64,000 nucleotides of DNA from the NCBI GenBank assembly GCA_963556255.1, contig OY744616.1:13860772-13924771 (forward strand), given 5' to 3'. This document shows positions 26,145 through 36,475 of the stretch, piece by piece; the first letter of the stretch is position 1, and each line of letters opens with the position of its first letter. Source of the DNA: Allolobophora icterica. Taxonomy: Eukaryota > Annelida > Clitellata > Crassiclitellata > Lumbricidae. The notes beneath the pieces were generated by a model. That model made no database searches. It was not told the origin of the DNA and saw only the letters and a list, made by a program, of their open reading frames with translations. Made by a program: the position numbers and the translations under genes.

Positions 26145-27189
26145 GTTCATGCTAAACCAAGGGTTAACCGTAACAGGTCAAGTAACCTTAAACTGCAAGG
26201 TCATGCGATGGTCATACGATGGTGACACTAACTCTGTTGGATTTTCAGGAACACGACGATCCTATTTTGATGTTAATGTAAATGTACCGTATGGCTTCGA
26301 CCCTGCTAATTTTTCAATAAATTGAACGGGTGAGATCCTCCACTTTAGACTGAGAATTTCTCTGTAGAATTTCTTTGCTTCTTTGGCTTTCTTTTACCTC
26401 GAAAGCCCTATCATAGACACAGAAGATCAAAATCTCTCTCGCAGTTCCTGAGGTAGATATTCCGGGAGTAAAATTACCCGTGACTATGGATTTCGTGTAT
26501 TTCTTACATCGTGGCCCGAATATAGGTTGCGGCATGAAGGCTAATAGTGACGTCATATAAGCTTACATGCGACGAATTCAAAATTCAACAATTTTGCGTT
26601 GCAACGGAAATAAAATTTCAAACAGTGCCTTCGTGTTGTCTCTAAAGTAATCTGGAACTACTAGATTATCTTCAGGTACATTCTGTAAGTGGAAAGAGTT
26701 TTCTGATTTCTCTAAGAACCCTATATCTGGGTTAGATAATTCTACTTGGTCTCTTAGTTGTGAGTGCAAACGTTTCAAACGTTACAAAGCATCGCCATTT
26801 ACCTAGCTACATATGCGAGCCGATCTATATTGGTTCCCCATCCGAAACGCGTCGACTACTGTTTAAGTAAACTTTTTGAAAAGGTATAGGCTATGCACAC
26901 TCATTTGAAAATACGATCTACATGCACATCCTTATTCAACGCGTTTATTGCACTCCTCATTGTAACATGCTGTTTTAGGGATAATGAGTGAATGGAGATG
27001 TTATATATAGAACTTTATACTGAACAAGACAATCAAGTGGCAAGGTTTGTTAATTATTCCAATCCACAGTAACATGCAAGACGATCAGCGTCTTTAAAGC
27101 TCTGACTTTGTGGGAATCATATCTGAAATCGAAATTCATCTTTGTCGAAAATCTGCGATAAACTTCACAAATCTTCACTATCACTACTG

Positions 27190-28386
27190 ATGTCGGAAAA
27201 TATTTCTTTAAAGCATTTCTTGGCAAATTCCACCGGAAATGCAATGCAAGAAAATATGCCCAGTTCTCAGTTAGGTCAGAAAACATATGTGCAGGATAGT
27301 CATAGCCGTTCCGAAGAAAAGACATACGAATGTGAGCTATGTAATAAAGTGTTCAAGTATGCTTGGTTCCTAAAGAGGCACATGAAAACCCATACTCGAG
27401 AAGCAGCATATCATTGCATGGTGTGTCAGAAAACGTTCACATATTCTTCAGATTTGAATAAATACACCACAACCCAAACTGAAGAGAAACCATTTGAATG
27501 CCATGTATGTCATAACAGATTTTCCATGTCTTCCAGTTTACAAACCCATGTTAATATTCATCCTGGAGAAATACCATATATCTGCCAATTTTGCCGGAAA
27601 TGTTTCATACAAGATTCACAGTTGCTGATTCACAATAGAACCCACACTGCACAGAAAGCTTTCCAGTGCAAGGTGTGTAAAAGGATATTTTCTCGCTCTT
27701 CCATACTACAAGAACATGTTAGAACCCATACTACAGAGAGGCCTTGCCAATGCCAGATGTGCATAAAAAGTTTTTCGTGGTCTAACAATGTAACACGTCA
27801 TGCAAGAATTCATACCGGAGAGAAACCGTACCAATGTCAGTTGTGTGAATTCATAACTAACAGTTCAAGTTCTCTAAAGAGGCACATAAGAACACATACT
27901 GGAGAGAAACCATACTTTTGCAAGGTATGCCAGAAAACATTCTCATGCGCTTCAGGTCTCAGATGTCATGAAAACACTCACTCTGGAGAAAAGTCTTACC
28001 TTTGCCAGGTGTGTAAGAAAACATTCTCTACTTCTTCTAATCTGCAAAACCATATTAGAATTCACACCGGAGAGAAACCGTACCAATGTCACATGTGCAC
28101 AAAGAAATATTCCCGTTCTACCAATCTACAATATCATGTTAGAATCCATACTGGAGAGAAACCATTTAAGTGCGAGATATGTAGGAAAGAATTTCTATAT
28201 TCTTTCAGTCTATGGATCCATAAGAGAGTCCATACTGGAGAGAAGCCTTATAAATGCCACGATACTGGAGAAAGCAAAACCAATGCCAGTTATGCCAGAG
28301 AACATTCTCACGCAATTCACTCTGCAATTTCGCAAAAGAACCGATACTGCAAACCAGGGCCACCGACAGAAATTCCGGGCCCCTAG
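27190..28386 (+). CDS. C2H2 zinc-finger protein, unit B, truncated (11 fingers)
   Basis: Start chosen at 27190 (MSENIS), equivalent to the starts in units A and C; an upstream in-frame Met at 27142 is not conserved. About 398 residues. Eleven fingers match fingers 1-11 of units A and C. Just after the start of finger 12 (YKCH), the frame jumps to sequence that in unit C lies beyond the stop (from about 34868), so about 0.6 kb has been deleted between two ATACTGGAGA repeats. The last residues (GPPTEIPGP and stop) are encoded by the MITE at 28355-28535. Finger 2 has lost both histidines (KYTTTQ) and the finger 1-3 linkers are degenerate. It could still encode a shorter DNA-binding protein, but looks like a gene in decay. 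Confidence 0.7.
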   Translation: MSENISLKHFLANSTGNAMQENMPSSQLGQKTYVQDSHSRSEEKTYECELCNKVFKYAWFLKRHMKTHTREAAYHCMVCQKTFTYSSDLNKYTTTQTEEKPFECHVCHNRFSMSSSLQTHVNIHPGEIPYICQFCRKCFIQDSQLLIHNRTHTAQKAFQCKVCKRIFSRSSILQEHVRTHTTERPCQCQMCIKSFSWSNNVTRHARIHTGEKPYQCQLCEFITNSSSSLKRHIRTHTGEKPYFCKVCQKTFSCASGLRCHENTHSGEKSYLCQVCKKTFSTSSNLQNHIRIHTGEKPYQCHMCTKKYSRSTNLQYHVRIHTGEKPFKCEICRKEFLYSFSLWIHKRVHTGEKPYKCHDTGESKTNASYAREHSHAIHSAISQKNRYCKPGPPTEIPGP

Positions 28387-28535
28387 GCAGAGCAGTCACG
28401 GGCACCTAAACTTTGATTAGGCTTTATGAGAAAAGTTAATTGCGGGCCTGGCCCGGGTCCCTAAAATTTGCCGGAAAATCGCCGGGTCCCTGGATATTTG
28501 CCCCTCTGCCCCCTCACCCCCTCTCGGCGGGCCTG
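28355..28535. mobile_element. hAT-type MITE that supplies the 3' end of zinc-finger gene B
   Basis: Ends CAGGGCCACCGACAG and CTCTCGGCGGGCCTG (imperfect inverted repeats) bound 181 GC-rich bp. Flanks CTGCAAAC (28347-28354) and CTTCAAAC (28536-28543) are an 8-bp duplication with one mismatch. Units A and C have CTGCAAACAACCCC uninterrupted. Confidence 0.75.
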
Positions 28536-28910
28536 CTTCAAACAACCCCAGTAGCAGCGTCATAATAGGACATCTGAAACCCAAATAACGCCATTCCTAT
28601 ATGTGTTTCATAATTATATCCTTTACAGACGCAAGAACATTATGAAGTCTATATGAGATTATTGTCATAGGCCTATAGGCTTATTGTCATATAATTGTCA
28701 TAATTCTGATGACCTACATATAGGGCTGCGGTTGTAGAAGATTTGCTCCTTTCTACAGTCAATGAAGTTGTGATTGAATCCCTCTGGAAACTTTATCTGT
28801 GCCAGAAATGCCATGATTTATTTTCAAAATTTATTTAGACCTATCTCAAAAGCGCATAGATTCCACACCGTAGAGAAAACCCGCCTGTGCCAATTATTCA
28901 TGAAACCGTT

Positions 28911-29058
28911 CAATGGCGTAACTTTGGTCTAAAAAGTTGGGGGTACCAATTTCTTACACGAAGATCTCGGGGAAGGCACAATAATAAAATTTTGATTGGA
29001 ATTGTTCAAAAAGTGGGGGTACGTTTACTCCTCGTACCCTCCACAAATTACGCCTATG
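28911..29058. mobile_element. 148-bp MITE, 8-bp target duplication
   Basis: Ends CAATGGCGTAACTTTG and its near-complement ATTACGCCTATG, flanked by AAACCGTT at 28903-28910 and 29059-29066. The empty site is kept in unit A near 18658 (GCGAAACCGTTCACACG) and unit C near 35295. Confidence 0.8.
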
Positions 29059-30188
29059 AAACCGTTTCCACGCTCTTTTTCATGACTCACTTGAGAACCC
29101 ACATTGGAAGGAATATCGCATATCAAAAAGGTTCGTTTGATCTTCTGGTCTACAAATGATGTGAGAATTCGTACTGGAGAGAAACCGTATCAGTGCCAGT
29201 TATTTGAGACACAAAACAGATAATATAGTCATATAAAGAAAAGAATTATTACGCACAGTGAACTGAAATCATGCTTTTAGCAGTCAGAAAACGTTCGAAT
29301 GCACTTCAAGTCTGGCAAGACATGAAAACACAATGGAGAGGAACTACTTCTATGACAGGTTTATAGAAACATGTCCTGATCTTCCGGTCTAGCGAAGCGT
29401 GTTAGAATCCATGTTGCGTGAGACCTTTCTGGAATTCTGGTTCCAGTTATATTAGAAACATTCTGCAGTTATTCTGCTCCGTAGCTTCACAAAGTGCCAG
29501 TTATGCCATAGTGTACACATTTTAAAAACCAGAGAAAGTCATATAAAATATTTTCTATCTCCTGAAAGTGGAAATGTCATTTTATTAAGGGGATTATTAT
29601 GGGTGCTGAATATGTTATGGTATGTTTTGTGTAGAGAAGAATTATGTGAAGCATTGTCGTAGCATCGATGTACAGTTAATCTTTCCAACACGTAACAAAG
29701 AATTATTGGTATACGAGATGACGATCGCCACGGACGGGTCATTTTGCTCGTTACCAAGAAGATTGAAATGGTGTGCAGACTGATTAGTTAAGAGGAAGAT
29801 AATGACACATGACGAAAAATTATAGCAAACATGTAATGAACTATTACAATTGATTTGCGTTTTCTTTTGTCCATTTCATCCTTGTTGCATTTTAAAATGT
29901 TAGTTGTCTTCGTGAAATTAGCAAGTTTATTACGAAAGTGACCTAGCGTGGTCAGTGATTGTTACAAACAATGAAGAACTTGCAGCACGGTTCCAAAAAA
30001 TATTCAAGTTTTTATAGATGGAAATATTTAGGTGGCAAACAAGTAGATTGGAATATAATATCTTTTGATATATAAACATCAGATTAATGTGAATGGAACA
30101 TGTTTATTTCAAGATAATGACGTGAGTCTCTACTCAAAAATAGTTTGACCGGAAAATGCAAACTGAGAAAGTCTGCAATTACATTCGA

Positions 30189-30568
30189 CAGTGTTTAATC
30201 TAGTCCCCCTCTTCTGGGAGGGGAAATAAGGTTTCTGGGGGAACAAAGAATTTACACAAGATTTCTTTCATCCATCTTGAAAAAGTTTCTGACTTTTCCT
30301 AATTTCATCTTCAAAAAAGTTGATGACCTTTTTTTAGTCCTTCGTCCGAATTTTAACTTTTTCTGCAGCGATTACTCTCTCAAAAAGGTTGATGACCTTT
30401 TTTTAGGAATTCATCTCTCTGGGGAGGGGGAACCACGTATCCACATGTATCGTGGGGGAATTTTCCTCCCCTAAAGGTCTCTACATTATAATATTGCTGG
30501 ACTCTGGGGGGAAACGTAAATCCTGGGGGGACATTTCCTCCCTCCCCCAAAGACGTCTTTAAACACTG
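30189..30568. mobile_element. 380-bp hAT-type MITE in unit B
   Basis: Inverted ends CAGTGTTTAA and TTAAACACTG, flanked by TACATTCGA (left) and TACAGTCGA (right), a target duplication with one mismatch. Units A and C have ACATTCGATGGAACG uninterrupted. Interior G/C-run blocks and two GTTGATGACCTTTTTTTAG copies are present. Confidence 0.75.
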
Positions 30569-31573
30569 TACAGTCGATGGAACGATATTATATATAGCTG
30601 AAACATCTCGATAGGATGCATGAAATGAAAGTGTTGAGTTAATCAATGTGTAGTAATAGGCCCCTACGCACGAGAAATTTATGCCCATTTTCAAGGTAAA
30701 GCGCTACATAAAAAAACTAAATATTTCGATGTGACTAAACACACTGAGGACCGGTTCGTCCTGTTGTTGACGTTTAAGGAACATTTTTGATTCGATAAAG
30801 CGTGTTTCTAAGTTGGCACCTAAACTCTAGTTAGCTATTTTCGTTTGCAATAATGATAAACCATGTGTGCACAAGGGTTTAATGGTTGTTATTTCACTTA
30901 TTTGCTTTGTTTTGCTACTGCTACTACTTCTAATCACGAACAAGGAACTTTTCTTTGTTTCCTTCTCTGGCTAACTGTTTTTTTTTACTCATTTAAAATC
31001 ATAGGCAGTGAACTGTGAATATTTATGTTTGACTAGAAACAGTTTATAACCTACTTTTGCATTTTAGAAATAACTTAGTTGTATTTAGATGGATGCTTCA
31101 ACCGCACTCAACGGTATTATTTCAGTTTGATAAGAAATTGTACAAGATCAATAATCCTGTTTGTTGTTATTTTATTGTTGTTTTCACGCTTCAGACGTGT
31201 AGGCGTATAGGTAAACTAACGCTTTTATTATAATAGTTTAGCCTAATGCACTTCCAACGTACGGTAATATAGACGATAATAATCAGCGGCAATGGTGCGC
31301 TTGAAATGTCTTGGCTAATCAACTGTTTCATCTCACTCTGTAATAGTCGAAAGGTGAAAAACTATAGGTTTATAATAGTAACATGCCATATATATGCACA
31401 ACCACTGGAAGACATTTCCGCAGTAAATAACAACGGTCCAGAAACAGACCCGTTTTATTAGAAATATGTGCGTTCTATGTAGAATGTTTGTTTATCTTAC
31501 TTCCTTTGTATCAGGTTTAAGTGGCCTATCTAAGGGAGGGGACGAGTTGACTTCCACCTCAAAGTCTTTTCGC

Positions 31574-31581
31574 TAGGCCTA
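31574..31581. repeat. TAGGCCTA micro-insertion (unit B only)
   Basis: Unit B reads CGCTAGGCCTAACCT where unit A reads CGCTAACCT (TA at 20850-20851). Confidence 0.75.
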
Positions 31582-32702
31582 ACCTACAACTGCCTACACT
31601 ACTCTCAACCATTGAACCTTCGCGATCAACCACAATCACCACTCTATTCCCTGCAGTTCCTGAGAAACAAAAGATCAACCAAAACAGGGCAAATGATCTT
31701 GAACTACCATTGGTCATCCGATTGTTGCGCAATCTTGCGTATACCTTTCTTGGAATCCACGACCCCGGAAACCATGAAATACACACCTAGTACACAGTTC
31801 TAACACTTATAGTTCTTGCTAAACCAGAGGTTAACCCTAACAGGTCAAGTGACCTTAAACTGCAAGGTCATGCGATGGTTATACGATGGTGACAATGACT
31901 GTTGCATTTTCAAGAACACGGCGAAGCTACCTTGATGTAGGCCCTAAATGTACACATTTTTATATAGCGACGGTAGCGACCGTATGGCCTCGACCCAGCT
32001 CATTTTTGAATGAAGTGATCGGGTGAGATCCTCCCCTTTAGATTCAGAATTTCTCTTTAGAATTTATCTGCTTCTTTTATTTTCCTTAGCCTCGAAACAC
32101 TGTCATACAGAAGATCAAACCTCTCTCACTATTGAATACGTCGTCCGAATATAGGTTGCGGCATGAAGGCAAATAGTGACGTCATATACACGCGATGAAA
32201 TCAAAATTCAGTTTTGCGTTGCAACGGAAATCAAATTTCAAACAGTGGCTTCACGCCGTCGCTAAGGTAATCGGGAAACTACTAGATTATCTTTATGTGC
32301 ATTTTTTAAGTGAAAAGAGTTCCCTGATTTCTGTAGGAACCCTATGTGGCTGAGGTAATTTTACTTGGTCTCTTAGTTGTGAGTGCAAATGTTTCCAACT
32401 CTGAAGCTCTGTTGATCGGATGGATTCCAAAGCTTGGCCATTTTACCTAGCTACATATGCGAGCCAATCTATACAGGTTCCCCATCCGAAACGCGTCGAG
32501 TTTAAGTAAACTTGTTTAAAAGGTAAGCTTATAGGCAATGCGCAAACATTTGAACATACGAACTACAGATCCTTATTCAAACCTTTTTATTGCACTCCTC
32601 ATTGTAACTTGCTGTTTTAGGTTTATACTTATGCCTAATGGAATATACGAACTACAAAGCCTTTATTGCACTCTTCATTGTAACTTCCTGTTTTAGGTAT
32701 AA

Positions 32703-32924
32703 CAGTGATTTTTTCAGCCGTGACCTTTTTTCGTCTACTAAAAAATAATTTATTTATTTTAATAATAAAAACAACAATTTAGTTATTTTAATTTAATTTC
32801 AATGTTTTCAACTGCTTTCAGTGTTTATTGAGACCCCTACCAACCTCCAATCCCGTTTTTCTCGAGGTTTTAACCCGTCCATAATTGTTCCGATTCGGGA
32901 ATTTTTTCTAGAGAAAAAGCACTG
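32703..32924. mobile_element. 222-bp hAT-type MITE upstream of zinc-finger gene C
   Basis: Ends CAGTGATTTTT and AAAAAGCACTG bound the element; GGTATAA duplicates at 32696-32702 and 32925-32931. Unit A has the single site TTTAGGTATAAATACTG near 16393. It lies about 230 bp before the zinc-finger start codon, so it may affect the leader or promoter. Confidence 0.75.
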
Positions 32925-33157
32925 GGTATAAATACTGAATGGATGTTATCTGTTCCCAGATGTTATCTGTAGAACTTTACACTGAACAACACAATCAAGT
33001 GGCAAGGTTTGTTAATTATTCCAATCCACAATAAAATGCAAGAGGATTAGCGTCTTTAAAGCTCTGGCTTTGTGGAAATCATATCTGAAATTGAAATTCG
33101 ATCTTTGTCGAAAAGCATACCTGCGACAAACTTCACAAATCTTCACAATCACGACTG

Positions 33158-34828
33158 ATGTCGGAAAACATTTCTTTCAAGCAATTTTTTACAGATACCA
33201 CCGTAATGCAAGAAAAGATGCCAAGTTCCCAGATAGGTCAGAAAACACAAGTGCAGGACAGTCATAGCCGTTCGAAAGAAAAGACATACGAATGTGAGTT
33301 ATGTAGTAAAGTGTTAAAGTGTGCCGGGTTCCTAAAGAGGCACATGAAAACCCACACTCGAGTAGAGGCATGTCATAGCCTTGTGTGTCAGAAAACATTC
33401 ACACACTCTTCAGATTTGAAAAAACACACCACAGCCCATAGACCTACTGGAGAGAAACCATTTGAATGCCATGTATGTCACAAAAGATTTTCCATGTCTT
33501 CCAGTTTACAAACCCATGTTAATATTCATACTGGAGAGATACCCTATCTCTGCCAATTTTGCCACAAATGTTTCATGCAACATTCACAGCTGGTGGTTCA
33601 CAATAAAACCCACACTGGACAGAAACCTATCCAGTGCCAGGTGTGTAAAAAGATATTTTCTCGCTCTTCCAAACTACAAGAACATATTATAATCCATACT
33701 GGAGAGAGGCCTTACCAATGTCAAATATGCATAAAAGGTTTTTCGCGGTCTTACAATCTAACTAGTCATGCTAGAATTCATACCGGAGAGAAATCGTACC
33801 AATGCCAGTTGTGTGAATTCATGACTAATAGTAACAGTCATCTAAAAAGGCACATGAGAACACATACTGGAGAGAAACCATACTTTTGCAAGGTATGTCA
33901 GAAAACATTCTCATGCGCTTCAGGTCTCAAAAGTCACGAAAACACTCACTCTGGTGAAAAGCCTTACCTTTGCCAGGTGTGTAAGAAAAGATTCTCCGAT
34001 TATTCTAATCTGCAACGCCATATTAGAATCCACACCGGAGAGAAACCATACCAATGTCACATGTGCACACAGAAATATTCCCAACCTTGCGGGCTACGTT
34101 ATCATGTTAGAATCCATACAGGAGAGAAACCATTTAAGTGCGAGATATGTAGAAAAGGATTTCTAGATTCTTCCACTCTACGGGTCCATATTAGAATCCA
34201 TACTGGAGAGAAGCCTTACAAATGCCCCATAGGCCTATGTCAAAAAAAGTTTGTCCACACTGCTAGTTTAAGATATCATGCAAGAATTCATACCGGAGAG
34301 AAATCGTACCAATGCGAGTTATGTGAGTTCAAAGCTATTTATTGTAGTTATCTAAAGAGCCACATGAGAAAACATACAGGAGAGAAACCATACCTTTGCC
34401 AGATATGTAAGAAAACGTTCCCATTTCTTTCCGGTCTGAGAAATCATGAAAAAAGCCACTCTGGAGACAAACCACACCTTTGCCTTGTATGTCAGAGAAC
34501 ATTCGCCCGTGCCACCAGTCTGAGAAGTCATGAAACTACCCACTCCGGAGAGAAAGCATACCTTTGCCAAGTATGCAAGAAAACATTCTCACATGCTTCA
34601 GGTCTGAGAAGTCATGAAAAAACCCACTCCGGAGAGAATCCATATCTTTGCCAGGTATGTAAGAAAACGTTCACACGTGCTTCAGGTCTGAGAAGTCATG
34701 AAACCACTCACTCCGGATGGAAACAATACCTTTGCCAGGTATGTCGGAAGAGATTCTCAAGCACTTCAAATCTGCAGCGTCATGAAAAATCCTGCTCTGT
34801 TAAGAAACCATTTGTGTCAAGTTTGTAA
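33158..34828 (+). CDS. C2H2 zinc-finger protein, unit C (18 fingers)
   Basis: 556 residues from the conserved MSENIS start, with a short N-terminus of about 40 residues, then 18 C2H2 fingers with TGEKPY/SGEKPY linkers. Compared with unit A it carries two 6-bp in-frame insertions of the TA-NNCC-TA type. One adds Arg-Pro in the linker between fingers 2 and 3 (33439-33446). The other adds Gly-Leu inside finger 12 (34230-34237), turning the C-x2-C knuckle into C-x4-C (CPIGLC). The last finger ends in Cys instead of His (EKSC). Nuclear DNA-binding role inferred from the family. Confidence 0.85.
   Translation: MSENISFKQFFTDTTVMQEKMPSSQIGQKTQVQDSHSRSKEKTYECELCSKVLKCAGFLKRHMKTHTRVEACHSLVCQKTFTHSSDLKKHTTAHRPTGEKPFECHVCHKRFSMSSSLQTHVNIHTGEIPYLCQFCHKCFMQHSQLVVHNKTHTGQKPIQCQVCKKIFSRSSKLQEHIIIHTGERPYQCQICIKGFSRSYNLTSHARIHTGEKSYQCQLCEFMTNSNSHLKRHMRTHTGEKPYFCKVCQKTFSCASGLKSHENTHSGEKPYLCQVCKKRFSDYSNLQRHIRIHTGEKPYQCHMCTQKYSQPCGLRYHVRIHTGEKPFKCEICRKGFLDSSTLRVHIRIHTGEKPYKCPIGLCQKKFVHTASLRYHARIHTGEKSYQCELCEFKAIYCSYLKSHMRKHTGEKPYLCQICKKTFPFLSGLRNHEKSHSGDKPHLCLVCQRTFARATSLRSHETTHSGEKAYLCQVCKKTFSHASGLRSHEKTHSGENPYLCQVCKKTFTRASGLRSHETTHSGWKQYLCQVCRKRFSSTSNLQRHEKSCSVKKPFVSSL
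34230..34237. repeat. TAGGCCTA micro-insertion inside finger 12
   Basis: Unit C reads CCCATAGGCCTATGTC where unit A reads CACATATGTC (TA at 17687-17688). It is in frame and changes the zinc knuckle spacing. Confidence 0.8.
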
Positions 34829-35585
34829 AACAAAGAAAGTTTCCAAATTAAATAAATCATGTTAGAATCCATACTGGAGAAAGCAAAACCAATGTCAGTT
34901 ATGCCAGAGAACATTCTCAAGCAATTCTGTTCTGCAGGTTCGCAAAATAACCCATACTGCAAACAACCCCAGTAGCAGCGTCATACATAGAACATCTGAA
35001 ACCCATATAGGCCTAACGCCATTCCTATGGCGTGCGTATGATCACAAACGCACGAACATCAAGAAGTCTATATGAGATTATTATAATATGGGTTTCTGAT
35101 CCCCTACATAGAAGGCCGCGGTTGTTGAAAATGTGCTCCTTTCTACAGTCAATAAAGTCAATGATTGAATTCCTACTGGTGACAAACTTTATCTGTGCCG
35201 GTAATGCCATAATAAATTTTGAAAAATTTATCTGTCTCAAAACTTACATAGACTCCACACGGGAGAGAAAATCCTCCTGTGCCATTAATGCGCGAAACCG
35301 TTCACACGCTCTTATCTGTTTTCATGACTCACTTGATAACCCATATTGGAAAAAATTTTGTAAGTAAAAAAGGTTCGTCCAATTTTCTGGTCTACAAGTG
35401 ATGTGAGAATTCATACTGGAGAGAAACCGTATCAGTGCCAGTTATTTGAGACACAAAGCAAATAATATAGTCATCTAAAGAAAAGAATTATTACGCACAC
35501 TGAGCTGAAACCATACGTTTTGCAGTCAAAAACATTTGAATGCACTTCAAGTCTGGCAAGACATGAAAAGTTGAAAACACACATT
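34829..35585 (+). pseudogene. Decayed zinc-finger tail of unit C, split by the Polinton
   Basis: Colinear with 18196-18947 of unit A: finger-linker relics in shifting frames. It ends at the Polinton target CACATT (35580-35585) and resumes after the second CACATT (53419-53424). Confidence 0.7.
35008..35015. repeat. TAGGCCTA micro-insertion (unit C only)
   Basis: Unit C reads CATATAGGCCTAACGCC where unit A reads CATATAACGCC (TA at 18376-18377) and unit B AAATAACGCC. Confidence 0.75.
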
Positions 35586-36081
35586 AGTAGATGACAAGTG
35601 AGCGTTTTGACGCAGGCTGTACAGAAGCGATTTGATATATTAGACTGTCTCTACAGAAAAGGGTCCACAGAGGGCCCACAGGATCCACGGACCCTTATCA
35701 AAGATCAGTTTCCAAGCAGTGCCTATGGCTATCATGGCTAGAAGTCTTTTGAATCGCGATGACAAGTGAGTGGGCTAACGCAGTGCGCTATAGAAGTCCT
35801 AGAATACAAAAGACCCTCTCTACGGAAGCCTTTAACGCAGGCCCAATAGAAGCCTGTTGATATAAAAAGACTGGCTCTGAAGAAGCCTGACGCTACAGAA
35901 GTCCAGGGCTTTTATCACAATTGGCTATCAAAAAGGAGTGGAAGATTTTGAACGCAGGCTCAATAGAAGGAAGCCTGGGCAGGCAACTGTTTTCTCGCGA
36001 ACAATCGAAAACCCCAATCCTTTAATCAACCAGTCAATCGAAATTTATATAAATACAAATAAACTATTTTTCAATTTAAAT
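35586..36081 (+). repeat. Polinton left terminal inverted repeat
   Basis: 496 bp, matching 52923-53418 in inverse; the only difference I see is at 36064 (C versus G). Inside are several degenerate copies of a motif like AACGCAGGC-n-ATAGAAGCCTG and a direct repeat of ATGACAAGTGAG (about 35590 and 35759). Confidence 0.95.
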
Positions 36082-36113
36082 AAATGAATACGTTGTGGTA
36101 TACATAAATCATA

Positions 36114-36389
36114 ATGTTAGGACAAAACTTTTGCATTTGGCTCGGTATAGGTAAAACATCCCTCTGCTGTCGCAGGTGCATTGGGGAGTACTGTTTCAAA
36201 CATTTGGCACGACTGCGAAACGGTTGTGGGACAAAACCATGTGCCAAATGTGGAAGGGGTATAAAAACACACGTGGGTGAGTGTATGAAATGTGGTTATT
36301 TCGCTAAATATTTGAGAGCTCGACGAGGTGGGTTAGTTCGCGAATTTAATAAAGAATGGAAACGTCTATCATCTATTTCAATAGACTAG
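36114..36389 (+). CDS. Small cysteine-rich (zinc-ribbon-like) Polinton protein
   Basis: 91 residues with closely spaced CxxC pairs (CCRRC, CAKCGRG, CMKCGYF) that probably bind two zinc ions, then a basic C-terminus (FNKEWKRLSS). It is the first gene after the left inverted repeat, 87 bp upstream of the polymerase start and in the same direction, which suggests an early, replication- or transcription-related role. No specific family recognised. Confidence 0.6.
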   Translation: MLGQNFCIWLGIGKTSLCCRRCIGEYCFKHLARLRNGCGTKPCAKCGRGIKTHVGECMKCGYFAKYLRARRGGLVREFNKEWKRLSSISID

Positions 36390-36475
36390 ATAATAAAAAA
36401 TTTCTATTTAAAGAAATGATAAACTTATTATATTAGAGAAAAGTTTGCCACAGTAATATAAACTAATTTATTACT

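Larger units (their letters stand above)
26069..31740 (+). repeat. Zinc-finger tandem unit B
   Basis: Second tandem copy, 5.67 kb, from ACCTTTCTTGGAATCCACGA to the CGTA junction with unit C. It is the most damaged of the three: its zinc-finger gene has lost its 3' third, and three MITE-like insertions have landed downstream of or within its end. The 29067-30180 and 30578-31740 parts are noncoding and colinear with unit A. Confidence 0.85.
31741..35585 (+). repeat. Zinc-finger tandem unit C, left part
   Basis: Third tandem copy. It continues, after removal of the Polinton and the Gypsy element, through 53425-53737 and 61791-63066. Its zinc-finger gene is the most complete of the three. The 31741-33157 part is upstream DNA with a conserved CRE at 32177-32184 and one MITE. 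Confidence 0.85.

Noticed and set aside
35032..35367. 111-codon frame downstream of zinc-finger gene C, also seen in unit A
   Set aside because: It is part of the decayed finger tail, frame differs from the relic fingers and starts shift between units.
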